Shown piece after piece: positions 55,801-64,000 of a DNA stretch of 64,000 nucleotides. The stretch covers positions 1 through 64,000 of the forward strand of contig CAWZYM010000074.1 in the NCBI GenBank assembly GCA_963966185.1, given 5' to 3'. Position 1 is the first letter of the stretch, and each line of letters begins with the position of its first letter. Made by a program: the position numbers and the translations under genes. Origin of the DNA: Rhabditoides inermis. Its lineage: Eukaryota; Nematoda; Chromadorea; Rhabditida; Rhabditidae. Under the pieces are notes generated by a model. The model was not told the origin of the DNA and ran no database searches. It was given only the letters and a program-made list of their open reading frames with translations.

Positions 55801-58800
55801 GAATTTGGCAGGAGTCTACTCGGAGGTGGCTGCCTATGAGTTCACCACTCTCACCACCGTTCCGGGAGTGATCAGGTGAGAAAATAGGAAGAGAAGCAAG
55901 AGAGAGTGACAGGATGAGGTGGTGTAAGAAAAAGAAGAAACGCGGATGGGGCATGCGGGTTAATGAGGATATTTTGAACATGCTAATACCCAAGATGAGC
56001 TGGGCAGCGGCATTTGATCTGTAAGCGTTCTCCGGACAGCGGACAGTTGTTTAGTAATCAGAAGGATGTGCGAAAGTGCGGGCGGCGGTTGGAAATAGAT
56101 GTGGCAGATGATAAAGCGTGGCTGGGTTAATGCCAGTGGAGAGGACATGACAGAGCTGCGAGCGTGCATGCGAGAGGAGCGAGTCGATGTTGACGGATAA
56201 CAACATAACCCCTCCCGTGTGCTTCGTTGTATCGATTATTAAGTTAGCATTGCACTTGTACTAGGGAACGAGAAAGAGAGAGAGAGAGGCGAGAAATGAA
56301 GAATGGATGAATTGAGAGGTTGCCTGTGTGGCGGGGCGGCAGGGCGGGGGAGCACCCACGAGGATAGAGAAGCATGAAGAAAGGTATCGAATGACGGTTG
56401 GAGGACGCAGGGGTATATAGAGGGGAGGGGAGGGGGACGCGAGAGAAGGAGGGCAGAAAAGAAAGCCTCGCAAGAAGAACAACAAAACAGGCAAAAAAAA
56501 ACTGCAGCAGGCGGGAGAGGGGAAGGGGGCGAGGGAAGGGGGAAGGAGCAGGAACCACGAGGCGATGCATGTAACATGTAACCATGACGAATGTGCGAGC
56601 GCGAGGGAGGGAGAAGAAAGAAAGAAAGAAAGGAAAGGAGCTAGACGAAGTCTTGCTGCCGCCCCGGGAAACAGCGCGCGCTGATGCTGCGCCGAGTGTG
56701 TTAATAGTTGATGTGGTATAGAGCATGCTTGTTTAGGTACAAGGGAGCCAAGATTCAGCTGCTTGATTTGCCGGGAATTATCGAGGGAGCCAAGGACGGA
56801 AAGGGACGTGGTCGGCAGGTGATTGCAGGTGAGAAGGGGGAGCCACGCAATCTGCCCAATGCTCACACGGGGTGGCAAGTGACGGGAAATGGGGCGGATA
56901 TTCTATTAGTCGATACGGGATCGGTATGAGAGAGAGAAGGGAGGAGGGGATTGGATTGTCGCTCATAGAGGTTGTTGGTTGGTTGGTTGTGTTTGCGGCA
57001 CATTGTTAGGAATTTGATATGTTGTGGGTGAAGTGAGTGAGCAGACGAGGGGAATAGGGAGAGGGGAGGTGCTGCATGGATATTTTTGAATGACGTGTGC
57101 CTTGGTGAGTGGTGGTTGTGAGTTGCGAGAGGGAGAGAGGCAGGCAGGCAGGGAGGGATCTAAACAAGGTGGAAGATAAGCGACCAAGAATCGAGTTGGC
57201 AGGATTGGGGGAGGACGCTTATAATACGAGAGTGATGTGCGAGCATGCAAGAGGCGAAGGGGACGGAGGGTTGATGGGTAGATGAGGGATGCGGTGTGTC
57301 AGCGACACGGCCCTCTCCGTTCTTTTGAAAAAGAAAATAGGGCGACAGGTGAGAAGAGAATAGAGTGGATAGAAAGAGGAGGGAGGTGGTGAAGTCGTGA
57401 TTCGAAACAAAGGTAGTGAGGGAAGCCTCCAACAGTTGGACGACCACGTTTCGCGCTATCACGTGCTCATTGGAATAGGGGTTGGGTTTAGGTGGGTGTG
57501 ATGTATTGTGTGTACGTGTGAATCAGACGGTTGGATGTCGACTGACTCAGGTGGCCGACGAATGTAGGGGAAGGGAACGCGGCCGCACGGCTCGCATGCT
57601 CACAAAGGCAGTTTGCAATGCATTGAAGTGTGTTTGCAGTGGCGCGCACGTGCTCGCTGATTCTGATTGTGCTGGACGTGCAGAAGCCGCTGGGACACAA
57701 GAAACTCATCGAGTACGAGCTGGAGGGATTCGGAATCCGACTCAACAAGCAGCCGCCCAACATTGGATTCAAGAAGAAGGAGAAGGGAGGACTCAACCTC
57801 ACCTGTCTCGTAAGTTGGCGTGAACATAGTGGGAGATGTTCACTTTCCGAGGCAACAAGGTGATGGCAAAGTTGGCTGGAGCAAAATAGGCATAGCTGTT
57901 TTGTTCACTCAGATGTATGTAGTCTGGGTGTATGGGTGTGATTTAAACGCAGTGGCAGAAGCGAACGCAGAGGCAGAGAAAGCGAACGGGCGAGACGGAG
58001 CCCGGATGGAGGGGCGGGCGATTAGTATGCATAAGTATGGGAGGAAGAAGGGGGAAGTGGGGGGATTATGAGACGGCTTGATGATATGTGTTATGACGAG
58101 TAAGAGTAGAGAAGGACGCGGTCGCAGGTACACAGATTGAAAAGGAAGGCGGCGAAGAGGATTGGAGCACTGCGAAATGGTTGCCCACACATGCTGTGGT
58201 TGTGATGGATGGGGTGTTGATTGTTGATGCAAGAAGGGGTGGAAGCCGGCAGCCGAGAGGGTTCATTACTCATGTGCTTGATCTAGCGAGATGGTTGAAC
58301 AGAGATAGAGTAGAGTTGGGATGTATTGTTGAATTGGGTGATAAGTGAGTGAGAGAGTGCATGTGTTGAATGTGGATTGGCGGGGAAGTGTGCAAGTGAC
58401 GGGTGGTGGAGGAATGGGGGGGGGAGATGGCGAGGCGAGAGAGGAGGAAGGATGAGAAGAATGGAGGGTCGAGGGAGAGAGAGGGTCGAAAGCTGGAAGC
58501 TGCGTGCCGAGAGGGAGGGAAAGGAAAAGGAATAGTAGAAGGGTGGGAGTCGATTGGACCACGTTGTGGTGCTGACGACGGCGGCGGATTCAGCGAATAA
58601 AAGAGAGCGGGCGAGGCGGCAGGCCCTTCCGCGCTTCCCCTCTCCCTCCCTCCCCTCCCCTCTCCTCTCCTCTCCTCTCCTCTGCCTGCTGCTTGTTGTT
58701 GTTGTTGTTTGTGGTGCAGGGTAGAGGAAGAGTGAGACGCGGGTGGGAGTCGAGTGTGTGGGAGAGGATGGGATGTGGGATTGTGAGAGTGAGAAGAGAG

Positions 58801-60197
58801 GAGAGATTAGCGGGTGATATCGAGGGGATATGCTTGCTTTCTCGTCTCGTTCTTGCTCTCACGTATCTCGGAACAAGGTGATGGAAGATGTGGGTGCGAT
58901 GATTAATACAACTATCGCTACCCCATCTAATTGGGGAACACGATGTCTACGAGTTCCGTTTTCTCATACGAGACAGCGAGACGCAGACATTTCTGTAATG
59001 CCATCGTCGTAATCCTAATCCTTTCTCTTTTGCGTTTCGTGGCACATAGTGTCTATTCGCTCTTTCCCTCTTTCCCTCTATCTCTCGGCGTGCCACATGC
59101 GCTTATTTTTTCGATGATTATGATGGGATTTCCTCGTTTCTGCCAGTGACACGTTGCTTCTCATTTCCCGTTTATGTGTTTATGAGAATGAGATGGGAGG
59201 AGGAGGAAGAATTGAGTGGGAAACAATCAATGGGGTTTTGTGTTTAGGTGCCACAGACTGAGCTCGATGTGGACATTGTGAAGACGATCCTCGCCGAGTA
59301 CAAGATTCACAATGCTGACATCACTCTGAGGTGCGAGAGAGAGAGAGAGAGAGGGGGGGGAGGTATGTTGACTGATGGACTCATTGCTTCAGGTACGACG
59401 CTACGGCCGAGGACCTGATTGATGTGATTGAGGGCAACCGGGTGTACATTCCCTGCATCTACGTGCTCAACAAGATTGACGCCATCTCCATCGAAGAGCT
59501 CGACATTATCTACAAGGTGCGGGGTGAATGGATACATTTATAGTTTGTTGGTGTGTGTTTAGCTATGCTATCGCTTTTTGTCAAGCGGTTGGTAGCGTAT
59601 TATGTCACGGAAATGAGTTTTTGAAGAATCCATGAAGAAACGTATAGCCTGACAACCTGAATAACTTGTAGATTCCGCACTGCGTGCCGATCTCGTCGCA
59701 TAACAAGTGGAACTTTGACGACCTGCTCGAAAAGATCTGGCTCTACCTCAACCTCATCCGAGTGTGAGTGGGAGGGGGGAGGGAGAGGAGAAGGGGAGGG
59801 GACAAGAGAGTATCCACTCGTCGCAGGTACACGAAGCCCAAGGGCCAGCTGCCCGACTACTCGGCTCCCATCGTCCTCTCCAACGAGGCCAAGACGGTCG
59901 ACGACCTCTGCCTCAAGATCCACAAGTCGCTCCAGAAGGACTTCAAGAAGTAAGCAAGGGTGAACCTGAACACTTGAATCCTGACCGTCTTGCTGTCAAG
60001 TGAATTGATGGAAGTGGAATGCGAGTGTGTAATGTGTGTTGGTTGTAGCGCGTTGGTGTGGGGCGCGTCTGCGAAGCACAACCCGCAGAGGGTGGGCAAG
60101 GAGCACACTCTGGTGGATGAGGACGTCGTCCAGATCCTCAAGAAGTGGGTCCATGCACTCACATTCCGATTATCGATTGATTGCTTTCAGGGTCTAA
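49801..60197 (+). CDS. DRG1: Developmentally regulated GTP-binding protein 1 (OBG/HSR1 family, TGS domain)
   Basis: Twelve exons: 49801-49839, 49920-49988, 50297-50393, 55767-55875, 56737-56828, 57640-57809, 59248-59330, 59393-59516, 59672-59763, 59827-59949, 60049-60144, 60191-60197. The sum is 1101 nt (366 aa; human 367). Motifs are the N-terminal helix [29 protein letters not shown]1 FPSVGKST split by intron 3, G2 TTLTTVPG, G3 DLPGIIEG, G4 NKID, and the C-terminal TGS domain starting [12 protein letters not shown] and ending VVQILKK. DRG1 works with a DFRP partner on ribosomes, relieving stalls, and is one of the most conserved eukaryotic GTPases. The last exon contributes one Val and the stop. 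Intron 3 is 5373 nt and contains a whole gene on the other strand. Introns 5 and 6 are 0.8 and 1.4 kb and look empty. Confidence 0.98.
52015..55211 (-). CDS. Single-pass membrane protein nested in DRG1 intron 3, unknown family
   Basis: Eight exons: 55211-55044, 54939-54766, 54379-54197, 54109-53910, 53215-52648, 52596-52468, 52418-52251, 52194-52015. They sum to 1770 nt (589 aa). The signal peptide is [16 protein letters not shown]. An ectodomain of about 215 residues follows, with cysteines in [21 protein letters not shown] and one N-glycosylation site (NVTR). A transmembrane helix ([20 protein letters not shown]) lies near residue 225, followed by juxtamembrane cysteines and a basic stop ([13 protein letters not shown]). 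The cytoplasmic tail of about 340 residues is acidic, Pro/Ser-rich, and has two NWG motifs (NNWGADL, DNWGNLN). Exon 3 has tandem acceptors TTGCAGCAG. The layout is that of a type I receptor-like or adhesion protein; I do not recognise an ortholog. It has its own start region at 55212-55766, also inside the DRG1 intron. Confidence 0.8.
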
Positions 60198-60550
60198 GCG
60201 AACCTCTGTTGTCTCCGCCGTCAGCGCGTTGTTTTGTCGGTTTTTCGGATGGGTCTGTGTCAACGTTTTGCTTCTGAGATGTCGTTATTTGTTATTTGCT
60301 GAAAGTTTACGGTCCCACCGAGTGTTCCCTACGCTCTTTTGACATACTGATTATGAGATAAATGAGTTTGTACAACATGTAATTGTTTATTACTCAGAAA
60401 AAGAGAAAAAGTACATTATAATTACAATACTTGTGGGTACCCGTGTTATCTTGGTAGCTGGTAATGTGTTATGGCAGGGTAAGCATAGTATGGATGCACC
60501 GTATGTTGAGAGAGATGAGTGTTGAGTGGTGGAAGATATAGGAGATGCCC
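60198..60550. other. Convergent 3' UTRs of DRG1 and the TMEM132-like gene
   Basis: About 350 bp separate the two stop codons. A/T-rich sequence around 60355-60420 should hold both poly(A) sites. No other feature is seen. Confidence 0.5.
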
Positions 60551-61601
60551 TCAGGCAATGCTCTCCCGGACCACAGTAGCCTGTCCACCAGGTGTGCTCC
60601 TCCTGTGCTTGGCCGAGTTCCAGGTGTTGTTGGCTGCGTGCCAGTCGTCGGGGTCTCGCCACGATCCGTGTCGGGTGACACTGCGCGATAGGTTGTGTTC
60701 CGACGAGCTGTCTACCAGGTGAGTGGCACGAGAGACGCGCACTCGGGACTTGTTGGGCACGGCCCGCCAACTGCCACCCCCGTTGTGGTACGACGGACGG
60801 TCGAACGACTCATGCACCTGGAAAAGAGGGTGAGGGAGGGAGAGAGAGGGAATGAGGGAGAGAGAGAGAGAGAGAGGGGATGAGGGAGAGAGAGAGAGAG
60901 AGGGAATGAGGGAGAGACTGACGGCGACTATGGGCTGTGGGTGCATGTAGACCGAGATCTCGCTGCCCCGATAGCTGACTGCTGAGTGGTGGCTGTGACC
61001 GGTGGGGGAGGGGGAGTCCGCAGAGGAGTGTGACGGGTGCGACGGGCGACGCACCTAGGAGGCGATCTCTCTCTCTCTCCCTCTCTCTCCCTCCCTCTCT
61101 CGCTCTCTCTCTCGCTCTTTCTACCTGTCTCGGCTGGTAGTAGTGTGAGAATGGCGGCGAGGCGTCGAGTTCTCGCAGTGTGGCCGACTTGTGAGAGTAG
61201 CGTGATCCTGGCGATGTGAGGATAGAGGAATGGAGTGAGAGACTTCTCACCTATGCTGCCCGAGTTGAGTTTTGTGTTGCTGAGCCACACCCACTCGTTG
61301 CTTCCATCTCTGGATGAGTCGGCGGATCCAGAGGAGGTGGAGAGGCGGGAGAGGAGAGGGGCCACCAGCTTCTCGTACCTACAATACTACGGTAGTCTCT
61401 CGCCGCTACTCGGGGCATGTATGAGAAAGGTGCTCACCCTCTGATGGCCCGACTCCTTCCGACGAGGAGTCGAAGGATGGCGAAGACTGCGAGGACGATG
61501 AGGCCACCCGCCAACACTCCGTCCATACGCCACTGAGAGGAGGGAGGCACGGGCGCGGAGGGGGACAGCGACACTGCGAGGGAACATCTCTCTCTCCCTC
61601 C

Positions 61602-61644
<43 letters not shown>

Positions 61645-62346
61645 ACCGTTGCGGACAGTTGCCAAGCTGGGCAGGTCGGGTTGGTGGAAGTGTATGCTGA
61701 GGGGTATCCTCGCTTGTATGAGTGGTGGTAGCAGGGGGTCGGAGCAGTCTGAAGGAGGGCTGACGGAGAGACGAAGCCAGGCCGGAGCCGCATCCGACAG
61801 CGCTGCAATGACATTGACTTGGTAGAGGTCAGACTCAGCCTTTGCTGACAAAAAGACCTTTTTGATACATCATTGAGTCTGATCTCGCCTCATAGGATAT
61901 GGAAGCTGCAAATCGATTCTCTCACCGATCACGCTGACTCCGTCTCCTCCCCGAACGTTCACTGCCACCAGTCCCTCCTCACCCGCTTCCGCCCGCACCT
62001 ACAACACAATCAATCGATACATCGATCGATACTCGTTACCGTAATCTCGGATGCGTCGATGTCGGCGACGTGTTCACTGTGGTCGTCGGAGTAGTGGAGT
62101 TGGATGGCCAGGTTGCCTTGCTGAAAGAGGAGGAGGAGTTGGAGGAGCAGGAGCAGGAGGAGAAGGAGCAGGAGCAGTCAGTGTCTCACCTGGTAGCGAT
62201 GGCTGAATGCTGTCTCGACTGCCGCGGTGGCGGAGTACTGTTGTCTGCGGCCGACTGTGGGTTGGATGGAGACTTGGAGGTCGACGACTGGGACGGCGGA
62301 GAGAGAGACGAGAGAGACGGGGTCGGGGGAGACCTGCGAGGGAGGA

Positions 62347-62410
<64 letters not shown>

Positions 62411-62436
62411 GGTCGGGGGAGACCTGCGAGGGAGGA

Positions 62437-62477
<41 letters not shown>

Positions 62478-62514
62478 GAGAGGGAGAGGGTCGGGGGAGA
62501 CCTGCGAGGGAGGA

Positions 62515-62564
<50 letters not shown>

Positions 62565-62590
62565 GGTCGGGGGAGACCTGCGAGGGAGGA

Positions 62591-62636
<46 letters not shown>

Positions 62637-62897
62637 GGTCGGGGGAGACCTGCGAGGGAGGAGATGAGAGAGAGACGAGGGAGAGAGAGAGAGAGACGAG
62701 GGAGAGAGAGAGAGAGGGAGAGGGAGAGAGAGAGAGAGAGAGACGAGGGAGAGAGAGAGAGACGAGGGAGACGGGGTCGGGGGAGACCTGCGAGGGAGGA
62801 GATGAGAGAGAGAGAAAGAGAGAGCGAGAGAGAGAGAGAGAGAGAGAGGGAGAGGGTCGGGGGAGACCTGCGAGGGGAGAGATGAGAGAGGGAGGGG

Positions 62898-62938
<41 letters not shown>

Positions 62939-64000
62939 AGGGAGAGAGTCTCACCACGACAGGCGCGCTTCCATAGTCTACGAGTGGAGTGAGTGATCGG
63001 AGGAGGATGCGTGTCGACCCCCTGCCCGTTGCTTCCACCAACACACGCGAGCCCCGCCGGCGCACACTGGCGACCTGAAAGGACACTTCGCTCCAGTCAG
63101 TAGTTGCATTGATCGGGCATCCTGGAAAATTCATCACTTCGTTATTCATCACTTCATCATTTTGACTTCATCACTTCATCACATGTGATGAAGTGATGAA
63201 GTGATGAAGTGAAAGTGATGAAGTGATCAACTTTTTTTTTAATTTTCGTATTTTTAAGGTGTATTGTATTTAGTGGTCTGTCAAATGTTGTCAATTTGTT
63301 GAAACTAAATACGGCAACAGATGTTCGTTTGTCCGCTTACTCATAAACTACATCATAATGTACCAGATCAAGATGAAGATGCTCCATACTTGAAAACTTG
63401 TAGGATGCAAATGATGATGTGCTACTTCAATGATGATGTGCTACTGTAGAATGCTACAACAAGATCGTTTTGTACTAACTGAGCCCTTGTTATACCTACG
63501 AAAGATGGCGACGTATTGACGACGTCAGGTTACGTTGGTGGATAAGGGTTTGCTTGTGCCCGGCGCGTAATTATTCCAACAAATAGATTTTCTCTATACG
63601 ACAACGCCAGTATCAGTGCGTCCCTCAAACGCGGATGAGGATGAGGAACATGTAAGAGCAAGAGGAAGAAACTTCGCATGTGGAACATCGTCCTCTTCCT
63701 CTTCTCTTCTATGTAAATTGGCATCTTCCGCTTCTGTCATGTCGCTTTTCACGTCGTTATGGTTATCGCTTAAGAGAAAAGTTAAAACTAGTAAAAAAAA
63801 CCGATTGAAAGTTTACAAAAACAGTTTACAAATTACTTTTTACAAATTAAAAAAGTTTGTTACAAAAAAAACGAAAATTGAAACTTCATCACTTCATCAC
63901 TTCATCACATGTGATGAAGTGATGAAGTGATGAAGTGATGAATTTTCCAGGACACCCATTGATCGTCACCTGTCTGTCCGCGCTCTGCAGCCTGTCTGCG
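60551..64000 (-). CDS. TMEM132: TMEM132-family membrane protein, C-terminal part (gene runs off the window)
   Basis: Exons on the minus strand: 64000-63970 (partial), 63074-62955, 62333-62190, 62120-62040, 61998-61926, 61802-61647, 61573-61438, 61378-61251, 61207-61125, 61054-60923, 60817-60551. Phases agree throughout. The extracellular part shows the TMEM132 pattern: VVDLQVSIQPTVGRRQQYSA, then LAIQLHYSDDHSEHVADIDA, GEEGLVAVNVRGGDGVSVIG, and LRLSVSPPSDC before the membrane. The transmembrane segment VLAGGLIVLAVFAILRLLVG is followed by a tail of about 250 residues rich in Ser, His and Tyr and ending VVRESIA. Family members are single-pass proteins with immunoglobulin-like domains, proposed in adhesion and actin linkage in neurons. 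The assignment rests on overall pattern rather than a catalytic motif. Two introns are unusual: one is a minisatellite, the other holds a TIR element. Confidence 0.75.
62281..62945. repeat. Compound (GA)n minisatellite copying a 3' splice site seven times
   Basis: The unit, on the plus strand, is GGTCGGGGGAGACCTGCGAG followed by GGAGGAGATG and a variable (GA)n run. Seven copies of GAGACCTGCGAGG occur near 62329, 62429, 62508, 62574, 62645, 62785 and 62868. In the sense of the TMEM132-like gene each unit is a polypyrimidine tract, CTCGCAG, and the first codons of the downstream exon. Confidence 0.92.
63116..63956. mobile_element. Non-autonomous TIR transposon (841 bp) with 9-bp target duplication
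   Basis: The termini are 25-bp inverted repeats, 63116-63140 and 63932-63956, matching at 23 of 25 positions around the core TCCTGGAAAATTCATCACTTC. Perfect 9-bp direct repeats CATTGATCG flank it (63107-63115 and 63957-63965). Inside each end is a palindromic cluster of TGATGAAG/CTTCATCA units (63141-63231 and 63884-63940). The core is A/T-rich with no transposase frame. A 9-bp duplication suggests the Mutator superfamily, though 8-bp families such as hAT cannot be ruled out. The element lies wholly inside a TMEM132 intron. Confidence 0.88.

Noticed and set aside
62178..63152. 324-codon minus-strand ORF as a Ser/Leu-rich protein
   Set aside because: It runs through an intron made of CT repeats; only its two ends are exons of the TMEM132-like gene. 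Its openness is noted as a finding, not called as a gene.
63122..63956. Model in which the TIR element ends are the actual splice sites of the intron
   Set aside because: Joining AATGG|GTGTCC to CCAG|GATGCC gives a stop or wrong phase for the downstream frame, while the native CAG|GTGACG ... TTTCAG|GTCGCC pair keeps phase 0.

Overview
The window looks like chromosomal DNA of a small-genome animal, most likely a nematode. The genes are split by many introns of roughly 40-100 nt with T-rich, short 3' splice sites (TTTCAG, TTGCAG, TTTAG). Genes sit close together, often convergently, and several start codons follow a splice acceptor directly, as expected for trans-splicing or a 5' UTR intron. 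A two-finger BED protein and a repeated cysteine-module secreted protein also fit a nematode. The placement is an inference, because no rRNA or other marker is present. (GA)n/(CT)n microsatellites are extremely common and cause most of the long Ser/Leu or Arg/Glu open frames, which are not genes.

Left third: a CNDP2-type dipeptidase (351-2824, +); about 10.5 kb without a recognisable gene; a double BED-finger transcription factor (13400-17444, +); a truncated LINE reverse transcriptase (18751-19632, -); and VMP1 (20163-26834, +), whose 3 kb intron holds a near-perfect 109-bp hairpin.

Middle: a small secreted-peptide gene with two possible last exons (28152-29250, +); a LINE 3' end (29642-30340, -); atlastin (30537-34347, +) with an 11-residue tandem repeat inside its GTPase domain; a 30-exon gene for a 941-residue secreted cysteine-module protein (39772-34610, -); and coatomer delta (43194-40287, -). 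From 43195 to 49800 only weak gene fragments are seen.

Right third: DRG1 (49801-60197, +), whose 5.4 kb third intron contains a complete single-pass membrane-protein gene on the opposite strand (55211-52015). The window ends in the C-terminal part of a TMEM132-family gene (64000-60551, -). One TMEM132 intron is a minisatellite that carries seven copies of the 3' splice site. Another contains a terminal-inverted-repeat element with a 9-bp target duplication.

In every complete multi-exon model the coding length is a multiple of three, and for recognised families it comes close to the known protein length (CNDP2 476 aa, VMP1 409, atlastin 537, coatomer delta 524, DRG1 366). VMP1, atlastin and coatomer delta all act in the early secretory system or ER membrane, but nothing here shows that they are co-regulated.
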